A stretch of DNA of 33,680 nucleotides from an uncultured Butyrivibrio sp. (GCA_947167765.1 CAMVJI010000011.1:1-33680), one strand, 5' to 3'. Positions 21,985-31,108 are shown, numbered from the stretch's first letter. The notes: a model not told the origin generated them from the sequence alone. A program made the numbers and translations.

Positions 21985-23289
21985 TCAGACCTTACGCAGT
22001 AGGAGTTCAACCACAAAACCGTTATCGTTGTAGTATTCCATTCCGCCGCCCTGTTTGTTCATATACATCTTGCATAGGAACAGGCCAAGGCCGTACCCGG
22101 ATTTACCTGCTGAGTTCTTGCCTCGGTAGTATTTTTCTGAGATAAGAGGAAGGTCGCTATCTGGAACACCCGGGCCTTCATCGCGGATCTTTATCTTGAT
22201 AAAGCTTCCTGCTTTGCCATTTTCCATGAGGATGTCTTTAGTCTGTGAAAAAGTTACTGTAATGTCTGTTCCGGCGTATTTGGCAGAATTACTGATAATG
22301 TTTTCAATAACCTGATCCATTCTCTGTCTGTCCATGTAAACCAGGCAGGGATGGATATGGTTTTCCATAATGATATTTCCAAAGGAAGAAAGGCTTTTTA
22401 TCCGATCCTCCAGGATCACGGTGCTCTCTTCACTGACTGTAACTTCGATTTTTTCTATATCTTCAAGACTTGCATGCATCACATCGCTCAAAAGGGAGCT
22501 TACGCTCCCTGCCTTGGCGTTAATGGTCCTGATCTTATCAAGAGTATCAGAGTATTCGGCAGTGTCTTGTTCATCCGCTTCTTTTATTTTCCTTGAATAC
22601 TTAAGATCTAAAACTTCGCAGGTTGCACCTATAACAGCAAGAGGAGTCTTTATGTCATGGCTAAGGCCCTGGATCAGCTCTTTTCTTGCAATCTCACCTT
22701 TTCGCTCCCTGTCGATAGATAGCTTTACCTGTTCCCTCATCATGTCGTAGCCTTCAACGAAGCTTCCGAACATGTTGGTCTTTCTGATGGGAAGAGGCTT
22801 ATCAAGATCGCCCTTTGCGATATCAGTGGCGAAATCCTTAAGCTCTTTTATTGGCTTTAAAAAGACTTTGTACATGTAGAACAATAGAAGATATCCGGCC
22901 AAAAGGACAGCGCCCCAAAGAATTGTTGCGGCAGTCATAAACTGACTTCTTGCACTTATGAAGTTTTCTTCCTTGTCATTGAAGGCAACTTTTCCAATGT
23001 ACTTACCGTCTACTTCAAGGTCAAGGATAAGAGCGCCACTTGAGTAAAGAGAAGCCAGTTCCGGGTCATTTATTTCTTTTGAGAGTATGATCTGACAGGA
23101 GTATTTTTCCTCAGCGAAAGTTTCGGGCATTCCATTTTCAATATCCTGCTCTACTTGGTAAAGAAGGTCATTATAATAAACGATATCTCTTTTGCCATAA
23201 GCAGTTTTGCGGCTTAAGTGGCAGAAGAATACCAAAATGATCAGCATGAATATTGAAAAAGAAATGAATATCCGTCTTAAACTTTTCAT
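21985..23289 (-). CDS. Sensor histidine kinase (HAMP, HisKA, HATPase)
   Basis: 434 residues. Two transmembrane helices (about 6-24 and 119-141) frame a short extracellular sensor of some 95 residues. They are followed by a HAMP-like linker, HisKA with His211 in GLSHDIKTPLAV, the N box in NIISNSAKYA, G1 in RDEGPGVP and G2 in GYGLGLFLCK. Its start overlaps the regulator stop by 4 bp (ATGA). With the transporter genes upstream on the same strand it probably senses a substrate of that transporter, such as an envelope-active peptide or stress signal (inference from comparable Vnc/Bce-like clusters). Confidence 0.93.
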   Translation of the reverse strand: MKSLRRIFISFSIFMLIILVFFCHLSRKTAYGKRDIVYYNDLLYQVEQDIENGMPETFAEEKYSCQIILSKEINDPELASLYSSGALILDLEVDGKYIGKVAFNDKEENFISARSQFMTAATILWGAVLLAGYLLLFYMYKVFLKPIKELKDFATDIAKGDLDKPLPIRKTNMFGSFVEGYDMMREQVKLSIDRERKGEIARKELIQGLSHDIKTPLAVIGATCEVLDLKYSRKIKEADEQDTAEYSDTLDKIRTINAKAGSVSSLLSDVMHASLEDIEKIEVTVSEESTVILEDRIKSLSSFGNIIMENHIHPCLVYMDRQRMDQVIENIISNSAKYAGTDITVTFSQTKDILMENGKAGSFIKIKIRDEGPGVPDSDLPLISEKYYRGKNSAGKSGYGLGLFLCKMYMNKQGGGMEYYNDNGFVVELLLRKV

Positions 23290-23999
23290 GATAGCTCTAA
23301 AATATATCCCGTTCCCCAGACAGTCTTAATAAGTTTTGGCTCGTTGGGATTTTCTTCAATCTTTTCCCTGAGTTTCCTGATATGTACGTTGAGAGTACTG
23401 TCACTAAAGAAAGTATCTCCCCACACTTCGTCAAAGAGAACTTCCTTTTTTACGATGGTGTCGTGGTGCTTGTAGAGACAGTCAAGAAGCGCATATTCCT
23501 TGGCTTTTAAGGAAATGCTATGGCCCTTTATGACCACGGACATTGTAGGATAGTCCATGTAAAAGCTATTATCCTCACCGCTATCAGAAGGCGCAGGATC
23601 AGAAACTCCGTTCTGGCCAGCTTCTTTCATCTGGGCAATGCGCTTTAGATTTACCTTGACCTTTGCAAGAAGGACAGACAGGCTATAGGGCTTTTTGACG
23701 TAGTCATCGCCGCCTATGGAAAGAGCTATAAGTATATCGTCGTCGCTTTGCCTGGCACTAATAAAGAGTATTGGAAGCTGCATGTCTTTCCTTAGCTTTT
23801 TACAGACATCAAAACCTGATCCATCTCCTAAATTGATATCAAGAAGGATCAGGTCAGCGGTGTTTCCATCTTCAAAGAAAGCAAGGCAGGATGCGGCGCT
23901 TTCTACATACTGCGTAGAAACGTCAAACATCCTGAAATACTCCGCCGTCATTTTTGCAAGTTCAATTTCATCATCCACAATAAGACAGTTGTAATGCAT
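23286..23999 (-). CDS. OmpR/PhoB-family response regulator
   Basis: 237 residues. The receiver domain (1-120) has the acidic pocket in IVDDE, phospho-acceptor Asp54 in LILLDINLG and the KPYS lysine. After a Gly/Ser/Asp linker, the winged-helix domain (about 150-235) has KEYALLDCLYKHHDTIVKKE and STLNVHIRKLREKIE. It overlaps its kinase gene by 4 bp and lies 37 bp after the permease gene. It most likely controls the transporter operon. Confidence 0.95.
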   Translation of the reverse strand: MHYNCLIVDDEIELAKMTAEYFRMFDVSTQYVESAASCLAFFEDGNTADLILLDINLGDGSGFDVCKKLRKDMQLPILFISARQSDDDILIALSIGGDDYVKKPYSLSVLLAKVKVNLKRIAQMKEAGQNGVSDPAPSDSGEDNSFYMDYPTMSVVIKGHSISLKAKEYALLDCLYKHHDTIVKKEVLFDEVWGDTFFSDSTLNVHIRKLREKIEENPNEPKLIKTVWGTGYILELS

Positions 24000-24036
24000 A
24001 ATTTATCTCCGTATGGATTATTGTAACATAATCATA

Positions 24037-26415
24037 CTATTCTTCGGTGATCATCTTCACAGGTTCAAGACCTTTTAACCTGCGGCCTATAAGAGCGGAG
24101 GTGATAAGGGCAACGCCAATGATAATGACTGCTGTGAAAAGATATGATACAGGAGCTATCTTAAAGTCTATCCTCTTAAATCCAAATATCATAAATGTGC
24201 CGACCATGAGCTTGCTTCCAAGGGAAGGAGACAGCACAAGACCTAAAGCTACACCAATAAGAATTGAAGGAATATTGGACAGCATGACCTGAAGGATCAG
24301 GTCTTTTGAGGTAAAGCCTAAAGCTTTGCTTACACCAAGGTTTCTCCACTGCTTATTGATATTTGTGCGAACGATCAGGGATTCTACAAAGGCCACGATC
24401 AGGATCGTAAGTAGGCTTACAAAGTAGGCAAAGAGCTTGATACCGATGGTGATAAGGCCCACAGTCTGGTGAGCTGCAACCTGATAATCAGTTACAGTAA
24501 CCTCTGGATAAACATCTTTAAATTCTTCTTCAAATTCAGCAAAAGAAACACCCTTTTTAAGCTGCACACAAACCTGCATTGACTCAGGAACAGTAGTGAC
24601 CTTAGTAAGGCCATCGATTGTCATAAAGGCCATCATCCCCATGTTGTTCATGGTCTGGCAGATACCGCATACAATGAAGGATTCATCAGCCATATCGTTT
24701 CTTACAGTCACAACGTCTCCAAGGGAAACACCAAGTCTTGATGCTGCATTTGTTGCCAGCATGACTTCGTTGGGGTGTTTTGGCCAGCGGCCCTCTATAA
24801 TGGATCCTCCAATGATGTTTGAGGTGTCTGAAAAGGACCTGGTTGTGATATTCTGCTTGTTCTTTTTATGAGAGTAGTTTACGCCCATCCAGATCTCTCG
24901 CCTGGTATTTTCAACGGTTTTCATGGCGCTTACAGTTTCTTCCATGCTCTCATCACCAGAGAAAAATGCATCATAAACATCAAAACCGCCAATGTTAAGA
25001 ACGCCTTCATCATTGCCAAAAGTGTCAGTCATTCCAAAGGCCACCACTGACGAAATGGAGAGGATCATCATGATGAAGATTATTCCAAGCTGGTTTTTAA
25101 ATCTTCCAAAAGTATCCTTAAGTGACAGTGTCACTGCGATGGGAAGATTAGTCTTATCGAAGGAAAAGAGATTCTTCTTGTAATTGTGGGTGTTAACGCC
25201 GCCTCTAAGCGCTGAAAGGACGCTGACCTTACTGTATTCCCGTCCGAGCAGGAGAGTAAGACATGCTACAACCAGGCAAAATCCCAGGAAGACTGAGAGT
25301 ACCACTATAGTGTTTACTGGTTGATTCCATGTAAGCCCAAGAGTGATAAGGATAAGTATCCCGATCTTATCAAGAAGAAGGACACCAACAAGGATTCCTA
25401 CTGCTGCGCCAAGCCCCGAGATCATAAGGAGCTGGAACAACAGGATAAGTACCAGTTCCCTGACTGTATAGCCGGAAGCTTCCATGATGGCTGTGTTTTT
25501 CATGTTGGTCATGATGAAGTTCTTTACGCTGAAGTTGATGATAACGATGGCTATAGCAAAGATGATCACAGCGAAAAGAAATATCAGTGCCACGAAAACA
25601 AATGGAAGTATCATGGAACCGGTCTTCATAAGTTCTGCAGGGAGGACATTAGTACCTGGCATCTCAAAATCCGGATTTGCTTTAGAATAGTCATTGTACC
25701 AGTTAAGGAGCTCATCACCTATGGTGTCTGAGAGCTTATTAGTATCGATATGTTTCTTTTTGGCAGTGTCAGTCAGCTGAGTCTTTATGTACCTGCTGTC
25801 ATATGCACCCTTTGGGTTTTCGAAGCGCAGGGTTTCGTACATCCTGTCAGATACATATATCTTGTAGGTTCCCATGTTCATTGGCGAGCAAAAGAGATTA
25901 TCCTCGTTGTAGCCTGCAACCTTAAAGTCATAGACGTTGTCGCCAATCTTCATCTGAAAGGTGGATCCTATTTTAAAAGCTGAGGATAGAGAGATTGGAA
26001 TAACTACGTCGTCTCCGGAAAAATCTGAAGCATCAATACTCATAGTCTGGATCTTTTGTGGCTTTTCATAGCTACTAATAAACAGGGGGTATTCAATCCA
26101 GTTTTTGCTCCCTTTTAGTCTGTACTTTGAGCTGCAGTCAAGATATTCCTCCACTTCATAGTTTTTTAAATATACATTACCTTTTATCAGTTCTTCTATC
26201 TTTTCGATGGCTGGCTCAGAGTATCCTGTGATAATAAAGATATCAGCGGCATTTATCTTTTCCATGTTGGTGTCGATGACTTTTCCGGTGTCAGCAAGAA
26301 ATGAAGCGCTGATAAAGATAAAGAGAGAGGAAAGGCCCGATAGTATAAAGAAAGTGATCATATCACTTTTTTGTTTTTTAATATTGTTTTTTGCTATAAA
26401 GAAAAATCTGTACAT
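24037..26415 (-). CDS. FtsX/MacB-type ABC transporter permease
   Basis: 792 residues. One N-terminal helix (about 17-40) precedes an extracellular domain. Three helices follow at about 270-400 (first FtsX domain), then a further helix near 440-460, a second extracellular domain (about 470-650), and a final group of helices to 785 (second FtsX domain). This duplicated layout is typical of Gram-positive type VII ABC permeases that work with an adaptor protein in export or mechanotransmission rather than uptake. It lies 33 bp after the ATPase gene, with a GGAAAG ribosome-binding site. Confidence 0.92.
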   Translation of the reverse strand: MYRFFFIAKNNIKKQKSDMITFFILSGLSSLFIFISASFLADTGKVIDTNMEKINAADIFIITGYSEPAIEKIEELIKGNVYLKNYEVEEYLDCSSKYRLKGSKNWIEYPLFISSYEKPQKIQTMSIDASDFSGDDVVIPISLSSAFKIGSTFQMKIGDNVYDFKVAGYNEDNLFCSPMNMGTYKIYVSDRMYETLRFENPKGAYDSRYIKTQLTDTAKKKHIDTNKLSDTIGDELLNWYNDYSKANPDFEMPGTNVLPAELMKTGSMILPFVFVALIFLFAVIIFAIAIVIINFSVKNFIMTNMKNTAIMEASGYTVRELVLILLFQLLMISGLGAAVGILVGVLLLDKIGILILITLGLTWNQPVNTIVVLSVFLGFCLVVACLTLLLGREYSKVSVLSALRGGVNTHNYKKNLFSFDKTNLPIAVTLSLKDTFGRFKNQLGIIFIMMILSISSVVAFGMTDTFGNDEGVLNIGGFDVYDAFFSGDESMEETVSAMKTVENTRREIWMGVNYSHKKNKQNITTRSFSDTSNIIGGSIIEGRWPKHPNEVMLATNAASRLGVSLGDVVTVRNDMADESFIVCGICQTMNNMGMMAFMTIDGLTKVTTVPESMQVCVQLKKGVSFAEFEEEFKDVYPEVTVTDYQVAAHQTVGLITIGIKLFAYFVSLLTILIVAFVESLIVRTNINKQWRNLGVSKALGFTSKDLILQVMLSNIPSILIGVALGLVLSPSLGSKLMVGTFMIFGFKRIDFKIAPVSYLFTAVIIIGVALITSALIGRRLKGLEPVKMITEE

Positions 26416-26448
26416 TTTTCTTTCCTTTCAAATCTATGGTAATGATGA

Positions 26449-27264
26449 TTACCAGCCCATATCCTGAAGGAAATTCTTCAGATTCTGGTGGCGCTTTTTT
26501 GCTATTTCCAGATTTGGGTTTGACTCATCTTTGTAGTCACCTGCGTAGGGACCAAGGTCAATCTCGTCACTTATGACGCCGTCGGACAAATAGATTATCC
26601 TGTTGCCGCGTTCAGCAGCTTTGATGGTGTGGGTTACCATGACAATGCTCTGGCCTTCGTTATTAAGGTTTGACAGGATGTTAAGGACGTTTTCAGTGTT
26701 CTGAGAGTTAAGGGCTCCAGTTGGCTCATCAGCGAAAAGAACTTCAGGAGAGTTGATAACACCTCTTACAACTGCCACACGCTGCTGTTGTCCGCCAGAC
26801 ATCTGGGTTGGGAATTTCCTAAAGTCATTTTCCTCGATCTCTACGCTTTGAAGGAGCTTCTTAGCCCTTTCTGCAAGTTCTTTCCTGTCAGTGGCCTTTA
26901 AAAGTCCGCAGACCATTACGTTATCAAGAGCACTCATGCTGTCATTTAAATAGTTTTGCTGAAAGACAAATCCCACGTGGCTACGCCTGAACAGGGCAAG
27001 TTTGTCGTTACTAAAAGTGGAGATTTCAGTTTCTTTTTCTCCATCTGCATGATATGTGATCGTGCCCATGCTGGGTCTGTCCATACCGGAAAGGGCGTAC
27101 AAAAGAGTGCTCTTACCAGAGCCTGAGTTACCCATTATTACAGTGAAATCTCCTTTATAGATGGAGAGATTTAAGTTCTTTAAAACATGCTGCTGTACAG
27201 TGCCATTAGAAAATGTCTTAGACAAATCTCTTGCAATTAGTATAGTTTCTTTTTGAAGACTCAT
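26449..27264 (-). CDS. ABC transporter ATPase, MacB/LolD type
   Basis: 271 residues. Walker A is GNSGSGKST (near 45), the signature is MSGGQQQRVAVVRG (a LSGGQ variant with Met), Walker B is VLFADEPTGAL and the switch His is in VMVTHTIKAAERG. ATP hydrolysis drives the FtsX-type permease encoded downstream. Its ATG overlaps the adaptor stop codon by one base (TAATG), so the two are translationally coupled. The C-terminal 35 residues, with a Lys/Asn-rich end, extend beyond the usual domain. Confidence 0.96.
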   Translation of the reverse strand: MSLQKETILIARDLSKTFSNGTVQQHVLKNLNLSIYKGDFTVIMGNSGSGKSTLLYALSGMDRPSMGTITYHADGEKETEISTFSNDKLALFRRSHVGFVFQQNYLNDSMSALDNVMVCGLLKATDRKELAERAKKLLQSVEIEENDFRKFPTQMSGGQQQRVAVVRGVINSPEVLFADEPTGALNSQNTENVLNILSNLNNEGQSIVMVTHTIKAAERGNRIIYLSDGVISDEIDLGPYAGDYKDESNPNLEIAKKRHQNLKNFLQDMGW

Positions 27265-28649
27265 TATTTGTTCACCTTTACGCCCATTCCGTCAGTTATT
27301 TCTTCGGAGTCTCTCCAAACTACAAGACTTCCCTCGGTAAGGCCATCTTTTATCTCTACCATGTCGTCATTTCTGATGCCGCACTCAACAAACTTTTTGG
27401 TGGCCTTTCCGTCATTAGCAACAAAAACATAGCTGCCTTCCTCATCCTCACTGAGAGCTTCAAGTGGGATTCGCAAAACTTCTGAAAGGCTTGCTGTATT
27501 TATTTTTGCTTTGGCTTCAAGTCCAAGGATAATGGAGTCATCTGGCTTATCCAATGTGATCTCAACACCGATACCTGTGCCGGTTCCTGAGTCCTTGGTC
27601 ATTCTCTCAATCCTTGAAACTTTGCCGGTGTAGTCCTTGTTTTTGATATTAACAGAGACCGTCTGGCCTTTTTCAATATTCACTATATCATACTTATTTA
27701 CACTGGCTTTAATAACAACATCAGATAATGACTTAAGTGTAAGAAGCTTGGCTCCGCAATAAACTTCGCTTCCCTCAGCTGCATCAATTTCAGTAACTAT
27801 TCCCTCAAAGTCAGCCCTGATGCCTTCTTTTGCAGCAGCATAATAGGAGAGCTTTTCACTATTTGTAAGTTCGTTTGCTTCCTTTATGGCTGTGAGTCTT
27901 TCTTTTTCGCCCTTGGTCATGATGCCGCCCACTGTGCTGGCTTTCTGACTTGTCATTTCGGATTTGTATTCCTTAAGGTCAGTGAGCGTAAGCTTTAAAG
28001 AATCAAGCTCTTCCTGCATCCTTACTATTTCAGGTGCATATTGCTGCTCGTAAGCATTGGTCTGAATGAGCTTCTGGAGGTTTTCATACTCGTCAGAGTC
28101 TGGTTCATCTGACCATTCAATGAGAGATACCTGAAGCTTTGCTCCAAAGTCTGCAAGAGATGCTTTCTTTTCCATAAGGCTGTTCTGAGTTTTTGTGATC
28201 TGAGCCTCGGTATCAGCTATCTGCTGATTTAAGACTTCAAGATTTGTCTTAGCTTCGTTATATAATCCGGCGGTTCTTCCAGATGACTGCATGGAGCCTT
28301 CGAAGCTACCAAGATCTGCCTTTGCAGTAAGGTTTGCCATTGTCTCAAGCTTTTCCAGATCTTCTTCGTCATAGGAGATCAAAAGATCTCCCTTTTTTAC
28401 GAAGTCGCCTTCCTTTATGTGGACCTTACCTATCTTAGCATCAATATCACTGTAGTAGAGCTTATCTGTGTCACTCTCAACAGTTCCGTTTACCTCTACG
28501 ATACTTTCAAGAGATCCCTTGTCAGCCTGATAAGCATTCACTGACATTGCAGCATTTGAACTGATCGATACACCTCCTATGGCAGCGGCTGCAACTAAAG
28601 CAGAAGATATCAATATTATTTTCTTTTTACCCTTTATCATTTCAATCAT
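27264..28649 (-). CDS. MacA/HlyD-type membrane-fusion adaptor
   Basis: 461 residues. An N-terminal transmembrane anchor (about 10-32) is followed by a lipoyl-like half (VEVNGTVESDTDKLYYSDID), a long coiled-coil hairpin (about 105-260), the second lipoyl half (FEGIVTEIDAAEGSEVYCGA), a beta-barrel and a membrane-proximal domain near the C-terminus. In Gram-positives such adaptors sit outside the membrane and link to MacB-like permeases. First gene of a five-gene set with the ATPase, permease, regulator and kinase. ATG 28649 follows AAAGGGG by about 6-7 nt. Confidence 0.93.
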   Translation of the reverse strand: MIEMIKGKKKIILISSALVAAAAIGGVSISSNAAMSVNAYQADKGSLESIVEVNGTVESDTDKLYYSDIDAKIGKVHIKEGDFVKKGDLLISYDEEDLEKLETMANLTAKADLGSFEGSMQSSGRTAGLYNEAKTNLEVLNQQIADTEAQITKTQNSLMEKKASLADFGAKLQVSLIEWSDEPDSDEYENLQKLIQTNAYEQQYAPEIVRMQEELDSLKLTLTDLKEYKSEMTSQKASTVGGIMTKGEKERLTAIKEANELTNSEKLSYYAAAKEGIRADFEGIVTEIDAAEGSEVYCGAKLLTLKSLSDVVIKASVNKYDIVNIEKGQTVSVNIKNKDYTGKVSRIERMTKDSGTGTGIGVEITLDKPDDSIILGLEAKAKINTASLSEVLRIPLEALSEDEEGSYVFVANDGKATKKFVECGIRNDDMVEIKDGLTEGSLVVWRDSEEITDGMGVKVNK

Positions 28650-28751
28650 GTTTTTTCCCCTTTACTTAATCGTTTACGTTTACTTCTGACCATACTTTAC
28701 TGCAACAGACTTTATAAGTCTTAAGTTGTCTCTTGTGTAATTATTAATTGA

Positions 28752-28771
28752 TTCTTAACTGCGGTTAAGAA
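28752..28771. promoter_or_regulatory. Inverted repeat between divergent operons
   Basis: TTCTTAAC-TGCG-GTTAAGAA is a perfect 8+8-bp inverted repeat. It ends 5 bp before the -35 of the queuosine operon and about 100 bp before the adaptor gene on the other strand, so it could be an operator for either operon. A minus-strand promoter for the adaptor is not clear. Confidence 0.5.
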
Positions 28772-28776
28772 AGAGG

Positions 28777-28805
28777 TTGAATTATTAAAAAAAGTATTGT
28801 ACAAT
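28777..28805 (+). promoter_or_regulatory. Promoter of the queuosine-salvage operon
   Basis: TTGAAT (28777-28782), a 17-bp spacer, then TACAAT (28800-28805). Transcription would start near 28812, some 10 nt before the riboswitch aptamer. Confidence 0.68.
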
Positions 28806-28821
28806 CCATAAGCGCATTAAA

Positions 28822-28863
28822 CGACAGTTCATTTGTACCTTCCTGTCGCTAAACAAAACCAGG
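28822..28863 (+). ncRNA. Probable preQ1-I riboswitch aptamer
   Basis: P1 is a perfect CGACAG (28822-28827) / CTGTCG (28843-28848). The loop begins TTC, as in known preQ1-I RNAs, and includes GTACCT. The tail CTAAACAAAACCAGG is nearly the tail of the Thermoanaerobacter tengcongensis preQ1 aptamer (UUAACAAAACAAGG). Loop CCT (28838-28840) can pair with tail AGG (28861-28863) to form the H-type pseudoknot. A stem-loop terminator follows, and the downstream genes fit queuosine salvage. Confidence 0.68.
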
Positions 28864-28895
28864 ACTACATGGAATACTTATGTCTTTTTATGTAG

Positions 28896-28919
28896 CTCTG
28901 CAACTCGCAGAGTTTTTTT
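28896..28919 (+). terminator. Leader terminator (riboswitch expression platform)
   Basis: CTCTGC (28896-28901) pairs with GCAGAG (28907-28912), followed by T7 (28913-28919), only 25 bp before the start codon of the next gene. An adjoining CTACAT/ATGTAG stem (28865-28870 with 28890-28895) links it to the aptamer tail. Premature termination when ligand binds is the likely mode of control. Confidence 0.8.
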
Positions 28920-28943
28920 GTTGCCTTTTTTGGAGATTAACTG

Positions 28944-29897
28944 ATGGAGAAGATCATTATCGACTGCGATCCGGGAATAGATGATTCCCTGGCCATAATG
29001 CTGGCACTTTCAAGTCCCGAGGTGGAAGTTATTGGCATCACCATTGTGGCAGGAAATTCACCTTCTGAGCTTGGATTTATGAACGCCAAAAGAGTTCTTA
29101 AATTCCTTGGAAGGCTGGACATTCCTGTATATGTGGGAGCTGATAGGCCAAGAGTAAGGAACTATGTAAACGCCCTTGATACCCACGGAGAAGATGGCCT
29201 TGGAGAGAGCTTTTTGCCAGAAGTTCCTGATCAGGCGATTCCTAAGGAGTCTGCTGTAGAGTTTATGAAAAAGTCCCTGAGAGGGGGAGATGTTTCAGTG
29301 ATAGCACTGGGACCACTTACGAACCTGGCAGAGCTTATTGATAGTGATATAGACTCTTTCCTATCCATTAAAAGGCTTGTGTCCATGGGCGGTAATTTTA
29401 GGAGCCATGGAAATTGCTCACCGGTTGCAGAGTACAACTATTGGGAAGACCCTGACAGCGCAAAAGTGGTATTTGATGCCATGTATGAAGCTGGGCGGGA
29501 GATTGAGATGGTTGGCCTTGATGTTACCAGGAAGATCGTGCTTACCCCAGAAAACCTTGATGACATGAAAAGAGAAAATCCCGTGGTTGGTGATTTCGTT
29601 GAAAGGATCACGAAGTTTTACTTTAAGTTCCACTGGGAATGGGAGCATATAAGAGGCTGTGTTATCAACGACCCTCTGGCAGTAGCCCAGTTTATAAAGC
29701 CTACGATCCTGTCAGGAATAGAAGCTTTTACGGAGGTTGATACCTTGGGAATATCCATGGGACAGACAGTCGTGGATTCCATGGGCTTTTATAGAAAGCA
29801 CAGCAATGCACTTGTATATACCACTGTAGATGAGAAAGCGTTTTGGGATTTGTTTTTGCCAAGAATTTTAGGAATTAAAGGAGAAAGAAATGAGTAA
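28944..29897 (+). CDS. Nucleoside hydrolase, probable queuosine hydrolase (QueK-like)
   Basis: 317 residues, normal for the inosine/uridine nucleoside hydrolase family. The calcium-binding DCDPGIDDSLAIML is at residues 6-19, with further family signatures VIALGPLTNLAEL and NDPLAVAQ. The enzyme cleaves the N-glycosidic bond of a nucleoside. The preQ1-type riboswitch upstream and the ECF S-component downstream suggest the queuosine-specific subgroup (QueK), first described in Clostridioides difficile, which releases the queuine base. A general purine or pyrimidine nucleosidase is the alternative. The queuine lyase gene queL is not seen in this window. ATG 28944 follows TTGGAG. Confidence 0.85.
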   Translation: MEKIIIDCDPGIDDSLAIMLALSSPEVEVIGITIVAGNSPSELGFMNAKRVLKFLGRLDIPVYVGADRPRVRNYVNALDTHGEDGLGESFLPEVPDQAIPKESAVEFMKKSLRGGDVSVIALGPLTNLAELIDSDIDSFLSIKRLVSMGGNFRSHGNCSPVAEYNYWEDPDSAKVVFDAMYEAGREIEMVGLDVTRKIVLTPENLDDMKRENPVVGDFVERITKFYFKFHWEWEHIRGCVINDPLAVAQFIKPTILSGIEAFTEVDTLGISMGQTVVDSMGFYRKHSNALVYTTVDEKAFWDLFLPRILGIKGERNE

Positions 29898-30474
29898 CAA
29901 CGTAAAGAAACTGACATTTATAGCTCTTTCTGTAACTATCAATATTGTAGGAAGCAAGATCGCACTGCTTCTTAGCCTTCCAATCTTTTTAGACAGCATA
30001 GGAACAATGCTTGCAGGAATAGTTCTTGGTCCTGTTGCAGGCGGCCTTACAGCACTTGTTGGCGGCCTTATAAACGGAGCACTTGGAGATATTTACGCCA
30101 TCTACTTTTCAATAAGCGGAGTTTTGATGGGAGTTATCGCAGGCCTTGTTTTCCATGATAAAAAGAATTCTATTCCTTCTCTTTTCTGGAAATGTCTTAT
30201 AGTTACACTGCCTGCGTCAGCTCTTTCAGCATGCATTGAGACCTTCCTCTTTGGAGGTATCACATCAGCAGTAGTGACAACCTTTATAATCCAGGCTCTT
30301 TCACAGACTGCGCTCAAGCTCTTTGGCGGAGCGTTCCTTACCCAGGCTATAACAGATTATGTGGATAAGCTTATTGCCATCATACTTGTAGTTGCAAGCA
30401 TGAGGAGCCTTCCTTATGAACTTACTCATTTTGAGGAAAAAGAAAAGCAGGAAACAGCAGAAGTTACCAGATAA
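29890..30474 (+). CDS. ECF transporter S-component, probable queuosine/queuine uptake
   Basis: 194 residues with five to six hydrophobic helices, typical of energy-coupling-factor substrate-binding subunits. The N-terminal helix region and the Gly/Ala-rich LAGIVLGPVAGGLTALVGGL block are characteristic. It would bind substrate and work with the shared EcfA-EcfA'-EcfT module encoded elsewhere. Its start overlaps the end of the hydrolase gene by 8 bp, so the two are coupled. The context of riboswitch and hydrolase suggests queuosine or queuine as substrate, analogous to QueT/QrtT proteins; the sequence does not look like classical COG4708 QueT, so the specificity is inferred from context. Its 3' end overlaps the convergent SDR gene by 11 bp. 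Confidence 0.83.
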   Translation: MSNNVKKLTFIALSVTINIVGSKIALLLSLPIFLDSIGTMLAGIVLGPVAGGLTALVGGLINGALGDIYAIYFSISGVLMGVIAGLVFHDKKNSIPSLFWKCLIVTLPASALSACIETFLFGGITSAVVTTFIIQALSQTALKLFGGAFLTQAITDYVDKLIAIILVVASMRSLPYELTHFEEKEKQETAEVTR

Positions 30475-31108
30475 AATTGGACTTAAGCTGCTCGCCGTTA
30501 TCAATAAGAAGGTCCTGACCGGTCATGCTCTTATTGATATTAGTAAGATAATAGGAAAGATCAGCAATTTCTTCTGCTAATGCCCACTTATTAAGCAGTG
30601 TCTCATCGTGGCACTTCTTCATAAGATCTGGATCATCCATGATATGGGCATTAAGGGGCGTATAAACACCACCGGCAGAAATGCTGTTAGAAGTAGCACC
30701 GTACTTAGCCAGCCTGAGTGCGGTGTTTTTCATATATGTAACAACTCCGCCTTTGCTGGCAGCGTATTCTGGAAATTCTGCGCCATTAGATGCACTTGAG
30801 GACGCCATAAAAAGAACGGAGCGGATCTGATCCTGAAATGCATACTTTTCCGTAACTCTGATAGTGGCCTTTAGATTTACATCGATGACATCTGGCCCCT
30901 CCTGGATTCCCGCATTATTGATAAGTACGTTTATCCCATCAATTTCTGGAAGATTTCCATTAATATCAGCGACAATATGCCTGTAGGAAGGCGCACTAAA
31001 TCCTGCCTCCTTAACATCAAAGCCAATGACTTCATGACCCATCTCTATGTATTTCTTTGCGCATGCAAGCCCAATACCCTGACTTGCTCCAGTGATCAAT
31101 ATTTTCAT
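30464..31108 (-). CDS. Short-chain dehydrogenase/reductase (SDR)
   Basis: 214 residues, slightly short for a classical SDR. The cofactor motif TGASQGIG (6-13), NNAG (near 65), a catalytic Ser in FMASSSASN and the YAASKGG catalytic Tyr/Lys pair are all present. It is an NAD(P)(H)-dependent oxidoreductase acting on an alcohol or carbonyl, probably of a sugar-derived or small hydroxy compound; the substrate cannot be predicted. The gene is alone on its strand and its 3' end overlaps the ECF gene by 11 bp. Confidence 0.93.
   Translation of the reverse strand: MKILITGASQGIGLACAKKYIEMGHEVIGFDVKEAGFSAPSYRHIVADINGNLPEIDGINVLINNAGIQEGPDVIDVNLKATIRVTEKYAFQDQIRSVLFMASSSASNGAEFPEYAASKGGVVTYMKNTALRLAKYGATSNSISAGGVYTPLNAHIMDDPDLMKKCHDETLLNKWALAEEIADLSYYLTNINKSMTGQDLLIDNGEQLKSNFIW

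Noticed and set aside
22351-22750. Plus-strand frames within the histidine kinase gene
   Set aside because: They are shadows of a minus-strand gene with all kinase motifs in order.
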